Source of the DNA: Pteria penguin
Taxonomy: Eukaryota; Mollusca; Bivalvia; Pterioida; Pteriidae
Assembly: GCA_035048485.1 (NCBI GenBank)
Contig: CM068589.1
Span: 655,001 to 719,000 of the forward strand
DNA length: 64,000 nt
Direction of reading: 5' to 3'
Translations under genes and position numbers: made by a program
Notes under the pieces: model-generated
Database searches by the model: none
What the model saw: only the letters and a program-made list of their open reading frames with translations
What the model was told of the DNA's origin: nothing
Shown: positions 23,266 through 35,309 of the stretch, in pieces
How the letters are laid out: every line of letters starts with the position of its first letter
Numbering within the stretch: position 1 is the first letter of the stretch

Positions 23266-23984
23266 GGGTTATTATTTAACATGAACTTCCGAGAAAATAA
23301 CAATACACATAAGAGATGAAGTAACAAAATGAAATTCAGCCATTACTATAAGATGAACAAATGTAAACAAGGATACAACGTCAGGCAAGAATGTTGCAAT
23401 TTCTCTCAAAGTATGATTTATTGGAAGGTTATTCGGAGTATTGTGGGTAAATAACACACAGGTATAGTACTCGAGAATCGACTACCTTTAAGTTTGTCGT
23501 TATTAAAAAGTCATAAGTGCCGGAGCTTCAGGGACATATTCATCCAATCGTCTTCATAGAATTCATATGTACAAAAGGACACCTTGGGAACCCTAGGTTC
23601 TACAGGCTTGTTTGGGTTCAAATGACATCTGGGAGAATGTAGGCAAAGAGAAAAAGCGCATGCATTCCACAACAAAGGAAAGCGTATATATTATTGTGTG
23701 GTTTCATAAACGGAGCTCTAGCATAGGTATGATTTATTTATTATTAAGAAAATTTAGAAAATTCAGTACTTGATGAAAGAATTACTTCTGATGAGATAAT
23801 GTTTGGAATAGCCGGCACGATACTACACATTTTTGGCATCTAATGGAGTAAATTTCTAATATTTATAAACATTAAGCAAACGATCGGCAATACGTACTTA
23901 CGCCCAATCTGTTGTAGAATCGTGCCGGCCATTCCGTTTATCAAAATTGCAAGCGTAAGGAACTGTGGTCCTATCATTCAAATA

Positions 23985-24063
23985 GGGCCACGACTTGCTG
24001 CTACGGTTAGGTTTAGGGTTAGGTTTAGGGTTAGGGTTAGGGTTAGGGCCACGACTTGCTGCT
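23985..24063. repeat. Interstitial telomere-type repeat between 18-bp direct repeats
   Basis: About seven GGTTAG / GGTTTAG units, the metazoan TTAGGG telomere repeat, lie at 24005-24048. On both sides stands the identical 18-mer GGGCCACGACTTGCTGCT (23985-24002 and 24046-24063). The direct repeats look like a duplication of the target made when the telomere sequence was added. Confidence 0.9.
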
Positions 24064-24249
24064 AGAATTCTACCAGTCTGTGAAATCTCTGTCCATCTGA
24101 AGTCTTACAAGTTTCACGCATGATTGTGAAATCTGCCAATATCGAGAAATTTGCAAGTTTTATGCTTAAATTTATGCAACAAAATACATAAATTTAAAGA
24201 AGTGTTGACCTGAAATATATACTTCAAATCTTCAGTCATCAAATTAATT

Positions 24250-24475
24250 AATCACTCTTAAACTAAGGAGAATCTCCCTCATGTATAGCTCTGTCCTTAG
24301 ATAGATTCTTTGGTTCACTTTTCGGTCAGTTTGGTTTCAATAATGCTCTTCATATTTTTATATATTCTGAGGATTCCATTCATTCGGCCATGAGCATCAC
24401 TGAAGAGACATAAATTGTCGAAATGCGAATATGGTGCACAAAATTAAAAAGTATATATGTTTTATATTTATTATT
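24250..24475 (+). repeat. Dispersed repeat C, long copy
   Basis: Same length and order of words as 16150-16370, ending in TATATATGTTTTATATTTAT. Confidence 0.85.
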
Positions 24476-24782
24476 TACTAACATGCTAGTTAATTTGCAG
24501 ATAAAATCCTATGTTACACGTATCGTATTCATCAATTTTTTTTATCACAGATATAAATGATAATATCGGAATATTACATATTGAATATATTAATTTCCAT
24601 TAATTGTATCAACGATAATTTATAATTACACACTTTATAAAAAGCTACAGAATTTCACCATCGTCGGCCATAAAAGATTACTGCAGCTTGGGATGGGACA
24701 GATGCAACAAAAGAGACATCTGACAAAGCTGTATGACAAAAGTCACCGAGGACATGCACACAAAACATAATAGTGAAATTTA

Positions 24783-24853
<71 letters not shown>
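24783..24853. repeat. (CT)n then (CA)n microsatellite
   Basis: Compound dinucleotide repeat, immediately followed by the 3' UTR of Penelope family-B copy B1. Confidence 0.97.
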
Positions 24854-24857
<4 letters not shown>

Positions 24858-24863
24858 CATATG

Positions 24864-26647
24864 CAAAAATATTTGATTGTGCTGCGGTTACGATACCGAC
24901 GTAGGACGGTCAATTGAAGTAACAAACGTCATTCATTTGGTGTGGTTAACCGGTTTACGGGTGCCCACCCCACCCACCGCAAAAACAGCACAATCAAAGG
25001 ACAAGCATTTAAAAATTTATAAATAATCCTGCATATAGAGAACAAGGATGAACAGATTTCTTAAGAAGAGAGGTCATAAAAATTTATCACACAATAAAAG
25101 TTTATAGAATAATATGTTGCTATCAAAAATATGTAAGGCGACATCAACATAAGCAAACCGCGCCCTTCCCGTCTCTAAGCTGAGCTCAGATCCTTGATCA
25201 ATAGGAGTCCCGACTAACAGTCAGAGGGGACGAGGATCAGGACCTTGTCTCCTCTGAAAAGGTTTGGACAAGGCCAAGTCCCTACCGCTCTGTTAGTCAG
25301 CGTGCAACGCTCAAGCAAAAATATGCATTGGGTTGTAGAGGACCCAATACAAGGACTATGGTCTTAGCGATGATCTCGGGGTCAAACTGTCGATGTCGAT
25401 ATGAAATTATCGGAACCTTAGACCCTCCTCAGTTTGAACACTAAAAATTGGGATGGGATATTCCATTCGATACGTATTGTTGAAAAGTCATATTACCAAA
25501 TTTAGATAAAATGTCTGAATAAGGTCTGTAAAATTTGCCAAAAGGTGTTTTTCGAAGTTTATGATATCTATAACCCTGAGTAAAAATTTTAAAAGTAATC
25601 TGAGATTTTTTGCGTGAAACTTTCTAGTACACTTCATACTGGAAGAAGAAGAATAATGATCCAAAACTTTAGTGCAGGCTCTAGCGAACCGAACCAATTG
25701 ACCAATATAAATACCATATGATGGGAGTTATCACCATCTAGATCAGGGAAATTTACAATAGGAAATCCAAAGTCACCATCATATATATTGGTATGAATAT
25801 TGTTGTTAACAATTTCAATATTTAAGTTCACAAAAGGCCTTGTCCAAACTTCTTTCAGAGGAGACATGGTCCTGAACCTCGTCCCCTCTGACTGTTAGTC
25901 GGGACTCCTACAGATCTAAGGTCTTAGCTCGCTTTCAGACTGGCAGAGTACGGTTTATCGCATATATTTTTATACCATTATGTGTTTTACAATACCTTAC
26001 GTGTTTATATTTTTATGACCTCTCAATATGCGATACCTGTTGACCCTTGTTCTTTACATGGAGGATTATTTATAAATTTTTACATGTACGTCCTTTGATT
26101 GTTTTGCTGTTACGGAGAGTGGGAAGGTGGGCCGGTAAACCGGTTAACCACACCATTTGTTTGGCTTTTGTCAAATTAAATGACCGTCCTAAGTCGGTAT
26201 CGTAATTGCACTACAATCAAATATTTTTGTAATGTGTTATATGTTCTAGTATATTATATATATTCATGTATTTTATAACTCCATGGTGACTTCTGCCACT
26301 TAACTGAGCCAGTAACTCCTCTTTTTTTCTCTGGTATTGGCTTTGTTTAATTGAATTTCAGATGGATAAATGTCAGGGTTATCGATAACTGAAATACCAT
26401 CGAGATATCTAAATATGTCATTGAACTTATCAATAAGGTCGAAACGTTTAGAGGTTTGAATAGAATGCATAAAGTCTCTCTCATAACAGTATAAAAGTAA
26501 ATCTGCTATAAGGGGAGCGCAGTTAGTGCCCATAGGAATCCCAATAATCTGTTGATAAGTGTTGAAATTAAATTGTACATAAATATTATCCATCAAAAAA
26601 ACGAAAGGTTCCGAATAACTAGGATTTACCCCTTTACAACAACACAT
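24864..26647 (-). mobile_element. Penelope-like element family B, copy B1, split by an antisense B tail
   Basis: From high to low coordinates it codes an RT piece with QIIGIPMGTNCAPLIADLLL and the catalytic region FRYLDGISVID, where the second Asp of YLDD is Gly. At KANT it is broken by a plus-strand insert (25836-26335). The frame then resumes with VNLNIEIVNNNIHTNIYD and the C-terminal region. The 3' UTR runs down to about 24864 and matches that of B2 (GGTTAACCGGTTTACGGG). The copy is not functional. Confidence 0.85.
25836..26335 (+). mobile_element. Family-B 3' UTR inserted antisense inside B1
   Basis: This ~500-bp stretch is the reverse complement of the B2 3' UTR (31300-31800). It shares TTTGGACAAGGCC, GGTTAACCGGTTTAC and the terminal GAGGAGTTACTGGCTCAGTT, all inverted. 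It carries no coding sequence, so it is a 5'-truncated insertion of one B copy into the RT of another. Confidence 0.85.
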
Positions 26648-27371
26648 GCGCCACCAAATGTAGTTCTCATGATCATGATTCAGTTTTATGTTGTGAGGTT
26701 TTACTTATTCGTATTAAATAGTACCAGATGAAACGAAGAGTATCATTCTTCTTTAATGCGTATGAATTTTAGTACAAAGCTTATGGAGAATGTTTAGCGC
26801 GTTTTTATAGCCGAGACGAAGAGAGGTGATCGAGACACCTAGCTGACAGTGGAAGAATTTTTCTAGAGATAGTAAGTGTTTTCTCAATTCTTATTGATAA
26901 ATTGTGTATATACTAAAATTGTTTTGTTATAGAAACTTAATATATTTTTTAATGTTGTAAGACGTGTAGATTTTGAACCGTAGGGCTAGTTCACTACAAC
27001 GCATATTGCAAAATGCAGTAGTCAGTATGCCATTGATTACACGCATCGGTACTCTAATGCCGTCTGGTTTGGCTATATTTGTACTTTTTAGAATTGTTTT
27101 TGTCTTTTAATGTTGTATGACTTGTAGATTTTGAAACGGAGAGTCAGTTCACAACAACGTATTGCAGTACGCCATTATTATTGACTAACTGTTTCAATAG
27201 AAATTAGGTCAGCATGTACATGTATACATGTCAGGTTCATGCAGACAGGGTCATGTTTGAATGTGGTGACTGTAATAATAAAGCCATTATCTTCAACTTT
27301 CCAAGATGTAATACAACAGAATTTTATATAACTATTAGAAGAGTTCTGGGGTTTTGAATTCCAGAGTAACA
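26648..27371. other. Stretch between Penelope fragments, nothing recognised
   Basis: No protein or repeat signature that I can support. Two similar ~110-bp segments are present around 26940-27030 and 27100-27180 (TTTTAATGTTGTA-GAC-TGTAGATTTTGAA and CAACG-ATTGCA), so a local duplication is likely. Confidence 0.45.
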
Positions 27372-28053
27372 ATGTAAAGATGATGGATAAATCCAAACCA
27401 TAAGTCTAAAAATCATGAAACTAGAGGACATACAAAATCAGTGAAAATGAAAAACAAGTGGAAAATAACAAAATATGTCTCCTTGAAGAGCATATGTGAA
27501 CCCCGGTGATGGAGAGAGATTAGGTGCCCAGGAAGAGTGAGCAACTCCTGCTTGCTAGCAACACCCATCACATATACCCAGTAGAAAGAGTCAAATCGTG
27601 TGAATTCCACATGTATTTATGTATGGAGAAATCAAAGTAGATAACCTTCTAGTATAGAAGGTGTCAAATCGGTGTAAAATGATCGGAATCGGTCTCAGTC
27701 TAGAATATCATTTAAAAGTCTGGATAACGAGATATCATATGGAGTAATAAGAGTCTCGTAACGACCGTAGAACTTCCTCAGTGACGTTGCTAGTCTAGCA
27801 CAGATATAAACCTGGTTGAGCAGCTTAACTGAAAGTCGCCTAGCCCTCAAAACAAAGTCATTGTAATTTAAACATGCTCTGGAATAACGTATTAACTGAG
27901 ATATGAATACGCCGTATGCGGGCGATAATGGAATGTTGATACTTATGAAAAGAAAGTTTGTGATAGCGAAATTGAAATCGTCACGTTTGTCATAGAGTGA
28001 GGTGTTCAATTGACCATTAATGTCGAAAGACAACATAATATCTAAATTCGAAG
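27372..28053 (-). mobile_element. Penelope-like element family A, copy A5, 5'-truncated
   Basis: Contains the 3' tail and the last ~115 RT codons (LDIMLSFDINGQLNTSLYDK to LNDILD), uninterrupted by stops. The 5' end abuts a family-B RT fragment at 28054, where both are read on the minus strand, so the frame fuses by chance. Confidence 0.92.
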
Positions 28054-28834
28054 CACAGTTGTAGAGCAACAACTGGAATTTGATATAAAATGTGATTTAT
28101 ATGGATTTTTGTGTAATTCTGGAAGCCAATACATAGCTGGAAGATCGTTTTTATCAATGCGAAAATTGAAGTTACGCACAGCTTTACAATGGTTGGATAG
28201 GAATTCGCCTTTAAAGAATGGGTTTAAACATACGTAGAAGTAGAGTTTAATTCAGTTTTAAGAACTGTAATATGGTATATTTTTCAAACTGATAATATTA
28301 TTAGCTGCTTTGTCAGCAGGTACGAAAACATAAGTATTATGTAAATCAGCCATTTTCTTTTTATAGACAAGACTGGTATATAATGTGGCAGTTTGAATAA
28401 AGGGGGATTAATTGTAAAATTATTAATTCGAATATCGATAAATTTTAAGGTTTCACTTTCCCAATCATTCAATGTATTTTTACACCTTTTTTACACCATT
28501 GTTTACAATAAGTGTTTAATGCTTCTTCAACAATATCCCGGCATTTGGAAAAATCTATGAAGTTAATCTACACTACTTTAAAAAGTGAACGTAGATATTT
28601 ATCCGAAATACAGTAAAGATCACCTGTAATAATATGGCCCGCAGGTCGATAAATGAATTTATAATTATTGCATGAACAAGACAATAGAATAGAGTCAAAA
28701 GAATTAAGATTAGATGTAACTGTACTGTTATTGAATGTTTCTAATAGGTTTTTGCACTGATAGCAAATAAGGGGTGGTTCGAGATTCTCGAAATATTGAG
28801 GCCTTTTAGATTTGACTCTATGATCACGAAAAAT
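28054..28834 (-). mobile_element. Penelope-like element family B, copy B3: pre-RT region
   Basis: Coding pieces in order are SKRPQYFENLEPPLICYQC, then CSCNNYKFIYRPAGHIITGD, the Cys-rich box that A7 has as CACSSSNFVCSPCGHVITGD. These are followed by damaged sequence down to WLPELHKNPYKSHFISNS. The piece is continuous with 29623-30270 once the family-A insert (28835-29622) is removed. Confidence 0.75.
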
Positions 28835-29622
28835 ATGTAAAGATGATGGATAAATCCAAAGCACAAGTCCAAAAATCATAAAACCAGAGGACATACAAAA
28901 TCAGTGAAAATGAAAAACAAATGAAAAATAACAAAATATGTCTACTTGAAGAGCATATGTGAACCCCTGTGATGGAGTGAGATCAGGTGCCCGGGGAGAG
29001 TGAGCATCTCCTGCTTGCTAGCAACACCCGTCACATATACCCCGTAGAAAGAGTCAAATCGTGTGAATTCCATATGTATCTATATATGGAGTAGTCGAAG
29101 TAGGTAACCTTCTAGTATAGAAGGTGTCAAATCTGTGTAAAATGATCGGAATCGGTCTCAGTCCAGAATATCATTTAAAAGTCTGGATAACGAGATATCA
29201 TATGGAGTAATAAGAGTCTCGTAACGACCGTAGAACTTCCTCAGTGACGATGCTAGTCTAGCACATATATAACCCTGGTTGAGCAGCTTAACTGAAAGTC
29301 GCCTAGCCCTCAGAACAAAGTCATTGTAATTTGAACATGCTCTGGAATAACGTATTAACTGAGATATGAATACGCCGTATGCGGGCGATGATGGAATGTT
29401 GCTACTTATGAAAGGAAAGTTTGTGATAGCGAAATTGAAATCGTCACGTTTGTCATAGAGTGAGGTGTTCAATTGACCATTAATGTCGAAAGACAACATA
29501 ATATCTAAATACGAAGTAGAATTACTACTTTCTGTGGTTTCTTTGACCTCAAGTTCACTTGGATAGATGATGCTAAGGTAATCCGCGAATGAAGGATTAT
29601 TAATTGAAAGCAAGTCATCTAT
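28835..29622 (-). mobile_element. Penelope-like element family A, copy A6, nested in B3
   Basis: Contains the A 3' tail and the last 151 RT codons, open from LLSINNPSFADYLSIIYPSE to the LNDILD stop. It is cut at the YIDD box: the 5' end falls exactly inside the catalytic motif. It sits within one family-B element, because B coding sequence continues on both sides in one orientation. Confidence 0.92.
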
Positions 29623-30270
29623 TACGCAGATCTAAACTTTTATTTACAAATTTAATCTTGATAAACTGCGATTTAGGAGGAAGCGATGGTATACGTGAGT
29701 AAAGTTTGTTATATGACAATACTATAATCATTTTAAGTGTAAATCAATCCGTGTAACGTAAACTTCTATCCGCAGTAGATCGTGTAATGACCTATTTAAT
29801 CTAGTCTTCTCTGGTTGCCATAACGGCGACGACCGTGCAACCTGTGTTTCCTCTTAACGTCTGGTCGAGTGAAAATATATTGAGATTGTTATAGTAAGAG
29901 GAAATGTTACCTTGTTGAAAAATTTTGTGATTTGAGGCCAAGGGGGGTATGGGGTTTGTAGATTTTTAATCTAATTAAGTTCAGCAACTAAACGTCGTAT
30001 TTTTCATTTCAGATTTATTTTCTCCATGTAGTTCTGTAATGTATTGAACGTGGTAATAATAACGTTATCAATATTGTGATTATATTTGATGAAATTATTG
30101 TAAAGAAAGTTCTTGCATTTACGGTTAGAATTATGTCTGATTTTATATGTATGATAACGAAAACGGCTTTTCAATGTTTGCGAAGGTTCATCTACACACT
30201 GAGCCTCATATCCTCTTGCTACTCAGGTTATAACGTATATTAAATTGAAATTTTCGAGTGGAAGGAGATA
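29623..30270 (-). mobile_element. Penelope-like element family B, copy B3: N-terminal GIY-YIG endonuclease remnant
   Basis: Reading the minus strand, a degraded GIY-YIG core is visible: IYVI, then YEAQCVDEPSQTLKSRFRYH, where YVGET would be expected at CVDEP. It is followed by TYKIRHNSNRKCKNFLYNNF and HNIDNVIIT. After several stops the linker PPKSQFIKIKFVNKSLDLR follows, which pairs with FIKIKFANKGI of family A copy A4. The endonuclease therefore precedes the RT in family B too. Heavily mutated and not functional. Confidence 0.6.
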
Positions 30271-30286
30271 AGTTTTTCTCAACGTT

Positions 30287-31302
30287 TATCAATTATTACA
30301 CTTTTATTCAAAAAGGGGGAAAGAAATCTTCTAAAGAACTACAGACCTTTAAGCCTAACCAACACAGATTATAAAATCATTGCTTTTGTTTTCGCTAAAA
30401 GACTTCAAAAAGTTCTATCAAAGTTAATAAATAAAGAACAAACTGCATATATTAAAGGGCGGTATATAGGAGATAATGCTCGACTTATTCTAGACATTTT
30501 TGACTATTGCGAAAATGAAAATATAGACGGAATATTACTCTTTTTAGATTTCGAAAAAGCTTTCGATTCTGTCGAATGGAATTTTCTTTTAAAGGTTTTA
30601 AACAAGTTTAATTTCGGAGAAAACTTTATAACATGGATTAAAATCCTGTACAAAGACCCAATATTCAAATTAAAAAACAATGGATGGTTATCTCGAACAT
30701 GCTCAATGAACCGTGGAATCCGTCAAGGGTGTCCAATATCTGCTCTATTGTATCTTTTCGTTGCTGAAATTTTGGCATTAAGAATTAGAAATAATATGGA
30801 TATTAAGGGAATTTCCCTAAAAAATTTGGACATAACCATAAAAAATATTCAACACGCAGCCGATTTAACAGTAGCTCTTAAAGATGAGACATCGCTTAAA
30901 GAAACATTAAGAATAATCACAGAATTCTGTAATCATGCGGGTTCAAAAATAAATATTAGCAAAACAGAATGTATTTGTACAAAAATACTAAAGAATATAT
31001 ACATGGTATACATGTTACGAATAAAGTAGTGAAATGTCTTGGTATATATCTAGGCCACGGTAAGGAGGAATGTTACAATAATAATTGGATGAAAATATAG
31101 CATAATATTGAAAAGCTTTTTGAATCTTGGAAGCGTAGAAAATTAACTCTTTTTGGAAAATCTTGTATTATTAATAGGTTAGCTTTACATAAACTTGTAT
31201 ATGTCGCATCTATCTTATGTTTTCCAGAACAGTGTTATATTAAGAAATTGTAACCGTTAATTTTCAATTTTGTATGGAAATATTCCGAAAGAATTAAAAG
31301 AA
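30287..31302 (+). mobile_element. L1/Tx1-like LINE, RT domain part, 5'-truncated
   Basis: One open frame from about 30290 to the stop at 31027 codes the LINE RT: KNYRPLSLTNTDYKIIAFVF, INKEQTAYIKGRYIGDNARL, then LFLDFEKAFDSVEWNFLLK and RGIRQGCPISALLYLF. The catalytic box that should read YADD is HAAD (30853-30864), so the enzyme is dead. A frameshift near 31000 and stops near 31098 and 31250 follow. The frame is then cut at KYSERIKR by Penelope B2 and continues at 33313. Confidence 0.9.
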
Positions 31303-33312
31303 AAAAGAGGAGTTACTGGCTCAGTTATGTGGCAGAAATCATCATGGAGCTATGCAATACATGAATATAAATAATATACTAGAACATATAACACATTACA
31401 AAAATATTTGATTGTAGTGCAATTACGATGCCGACTTAGGACGGTCATTTAATGTGACAAAAGCCAAACAAATGGCCTGGTTAACCGGTTTACGGGCCCA
31501 CCTTCCCACTCACCGTAACAGCAGAACAATCAAAGGACGTACATTTAAAAATTTATAAATAATCCTCCATGTAAAGAACAAGGGTCAACAGGTATCGCAT
31601 ATTGAGAGGTCATAAAAATATAAACACGTAAGGTATTGTAAAACACATAATGGTATAAAAATATACGCGACATCAACATGATAAACCGTGCTCTGCCAGT
31701 CTGAAAGTGAGCTAAGACCCAAGATCTGTAGGAGTCCCAACTAACAATCAGAGGGGACGAGGTTCAGGACCATGTCTTCTCTGAAAGAGGTTTGGACAAG
31801 GCCGTCATATAGTCCCCACCGCCCTGTTAGTCAGCGTGCAACGTTCAAGTAAAAGTCTGCATAAAGCTGTAGAGGGGCAAAATACAAGACCTATAGTCTT
31901 TTTGATGATCTCAATATCATATTGTCTATTTAGGAGACGTTTGACTATTTTATTACATGATAAAATAACGTTATCGGAGCCTTTTACTTTCCTTAGTTTA
32001 TATACGAGATCACCGTAAAAATTAGGAAATTCCATTGGATACATACTGTTGAAAAGAAATATTTCCAAATTTAGATAGAAGTTCTGAATAAGATCTGAAG
32101 AATTTGCCGAATGTTTTTCTTAGCTTGTGATATCTGTAACCCTGAGTTAAAAGTTTAGTAGTAATTTGTAAATTTCGTTTATGAAAGTCCAAAACATCGG
32201 TGCAGCGTCTGACAAATCGAACTAATTGAGATATATAGATACCATATGATGGGAGTCGAGGGACTTCGCCATCCAAGTAAGGGAAATTTACAATAGGAAA
32301 TCCAAAATCCTCACGTTTATCATAAATATTAGTATATATTAGATTGTTGATAATTTTGATGTTTAAATCTAAGAAAGGTGTAGATTTATCGCAAGTGCTA
32401 GCTTTATTCAATATGAGCTCTGGTGGATATATTTCTGTTATAAATTGTTCGAATTCAGGGTTGTCGATAACCAAAATGTCATCCAGATATCTGCAAGTAT
32501 TATTAAATTTCTCAATGAGGTCAAAACGTTTTGATTTTTGAATAGAAACCATAAAATCCCTCTCATAATAAAGAAATAAATCTGCTATCAGAGGCGCGCA
32601 GTTAGTACCCATAGGAATTCCAACTATTTGTTGATATATCTTGCCATCAAATTGCACAAAAATATTATTCATGAGAAAATCTAGTGCTTTACATAATTCC
32701 CTCAAGTCCAGTATTTATATGAAGTATATTGTTTGTTTGAAAAGAATCCAGAGTTATTGGAAGTATATATGTACCTTTTAGATTCTCTGTTAAAACACCA
32801 TTGTATAAGAGAAAGTAACTTGCTTTTAATCAAATCATGAGGCAGAGATGTATAAAGTGTAGAAAAATCAAATGTAGAAATTTGAGTCGCTTTGAAATTT
32901 AGCGAAAGAAGTTTGTCTATAACTTCATGAGAATTTTTAATCGACCAAAAGTAATTGATGTTACTATTATGAAATGCGACATCACAATATTTGATAATAT
33001 GATCTTTTATAGCAGTTAGAGCAGACGTAATATGTTTCGACAGTACCGTAGTAGAGCAGTGGTTAGAATTAGATATGAAACGTAATTTATATGGACTTTT
33101 ATGTAGATTTGGGCGCCAATACATGGTTAGTAGATCAGATTTATCAGTTTTAATTTTGAAGTAGGTCATGGTCATGAGGTTATCGTGCAAGGAGCTCTCT
33201 TTTGAGGTAGGGCTTTCCACATATGTATGAGTGGAGTTTAATTCGTTTTTAAGTACTTCAATATAATATAGTTTTCAAACAACTATTATGTTATTACCTG
33301 ATATTACCTGTT
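31303..33312 (-). mobile_element. Penelope-like element family B, copy B2, inserted in the LINE
   Basis: The best B copy. From high coordinates it codes the pre-RT region (LTMYWRPNLHKSPYKLRFIS), then FDFSTLYTSLPHDLIKSKL, a frame break near 32705, then IYQQIVGIPMGTNCAPLIAD, an intact catalytic CRYLDDILVID, and the LPSYGIYISQLVRF block. A second break near 32068 leads to a C-terminal extension (YPMEFPNFYGDLVYKLRKV) that family A lacks. A ~500-bp 3' UTR ends AGAGGAGTTACTGG. It is flanked by ATTAAAAGAAA at 31293-31303 and 33313-33323, a target-site duplication. Confidence 0.92.
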
Positions 33313-34418
33313 ATTAAAAGAAACACCTTAATTTGCGATGTTTTGGATGGGGATATTTCAATAGTAGACATTGATTCTAAGCTGAAAGCTCTCAAAGCAG
33401 CTTGGATTCCACGTATGTTGAATTCAAGAGGCATTATATTTGATATAGTAAACGCTTATTGTAAAAGCATGAAAATAGATATAAATTACGTCATTAAATT
33501 TAATGATAAAGATATAGAAATTCTTGGAAAAATAAATAAACTTTCTTTATTTTATAGAGAAGTAATTGATTCCTTTATTCAGTGTCAGCAAAATCTGAAT
33601 TTAAACAATGTAGTTGCTGACGAAATACTACAACAACCAATATAGTATAATGGCCTTTTATTACATAATGGGAAAACATGATTTTTTAACAACTGGGTTA
33701 AGATTAAGATTTTATATGTTAAAGATCTTTTAAATGAAAAAGGAGAATTTAAGAAAATATCAGAACTTTCGAATATTATAACAAATCTAATTGGCTATGC
33801 GAATATAAAATTCTAAGATCAGTTTTTAGAAACATGTGCAAGCGTTTCGACTTCTCAAACAGTTGCCATATAAATATACAAAACAGATATAGCTTTAAAT
33901 TTGCATTAGGGTACCATAATATATTAGATAAATCCTGCAACTTTTTTTTATAAAAATTAAATCTCAAAAACATTTTCTAAGCCATGTTATCAATCTATTC
34001 TGTCTAGAGAGTATAATATAGGTGATAAATCTTTATGGAAAAATCTCTATAAATGTAAAATCACAGATATAATAGATAAACAACTAGCTGAATTCAATTA
34101 CAAACTTTTAAATAACATACTGTGAATAACTCATATTTGAGTAAATGGAAACCTGAAATATCATCAGAATGTTCTATGTGTAAATTAATAGAAAATACAA
34201 AGCACTTGATCTATGACTGTAAAAATGTATTATATCTATGGAAACTTATTTGATAAGTTTATAAGTGTACTGTGAACCATAATATGTGTTTCGGTTATAC
34301 ATATATAACCATGATTTATTGACATGTACCTATACATATCAGTGCATCTATGTTTTCAATTTATATTGACATTCTTATGTTGTATAATGTAAATACTCTT
34401 TTATGGAAATAAAAAAAA
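33313..34418 (+). mobile_element. L1/Tx1-like LINE, C-terminal part
   Basis: Continuation of the LINE after the Penelope insert: IKRNTLICDV, then ISIVDIDSKLKALKAAWIPR, open to 33643. Degraded frames follow to a C-terminal zinc knuckle C-x2-C-x7-H-x4-C (CSMCKLIENTKHLIYDC, about 34170-34220), typical of L1-clade ORF2 proteins. It ends in AATAAA and an A run at 34403-34418, a plausible LINE 3' end. Confidence 0.85.
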
Positions 34419-34639
34419 TTGACGGTATTTCAATTGATGTCTTCGTTTATTTTAACAGTGGATTTAATGGTGAACTTGCAAGAGATGTAATGGCAAGCAA
34501 AACATCTCTTAGCGTTGCATTTACAAATCTGTTTAAATTTTATGGATTTTGAAATTATTTTGGATTGATTATAAGGATAATTCTATTTTAGAGGAGAAAA
34601 TTTAACTTTGGTAGTACTGAGCAACTTTGGAGTATCTCC

Positions 34640-34835
34640 CTCGTGCAAAGCTCTGTCCTTAGATAGATTCTTTGGTTCACTTTTCGGTGATTTTGGTTAC
34701 AACACTGCTCTTCAAATATTTATATATTATGAGAATTCCAATAATTTGGCCACGAGCATCACTGAAGAGACATAAGTTGTCGAAATGCGCATATGGTGCA
34801 CTAAATTAAAAGGTATATATATTCTATATTTATTT
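34640..34835 (+). repeat. Dispersed repeat C copy
   Basis: Carries AGTATCTCCCTC, GCTCTGTCCTTAGATAGATT, GAGCATCACTGAAGAGACAT and GTCGAAATGCGCATATGGTG, ending in TATATTTATT. Confidence 0.85.
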
Positions 34836-35309
34836 ACAAGAATTGCGAGGAAGATGAATAGTAGACACTGAGGGTAATCTAAGACGAGTTATAAAAAGTT
34901 CAGGTGATTTTTCCTTTATTTTTAATATATTACCAACCATGGTGTAGTGAAGTAGAATACATAAAGTATGTATAGCCCTAGGGGAAAACTCCCACATAAC
35001 CAAGTCAGTTACCTACGGGTTGAATAATAACATTTGAAACACCCGGCGGCGGGGAATGTTTTTACAACCGAGAAGAAGTGTAGATATAGAAGAGAAAACT
35101 GAAGACCTCAAAACTGTATGACAAAAGTCACCACAAACACCACCAAGATGCAGGAGTATGGGCTGATCAGGTTTGGCTACGGCTGCTACCTTACGCAGCG
35201 TTTCGTTCTGTTTCTTCCATGACATAGATGGCACGGCTCTGTCCAGTCCGATTTAGCCTATGGCAGCCACTCCAGAATGTTTGACAAGCTGCTGAAGGGT
35301 CAGGTACCG
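34836..35309. other. Stretch upstream of Penelope A7, nothing firmly recognised
   Basis: Slightly GC-richer than its surroundings. CTGTATGACAAAAGTCACC is shared with 24732-24750, which hints at another old dispersed repeat. Confidence 0.4.
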
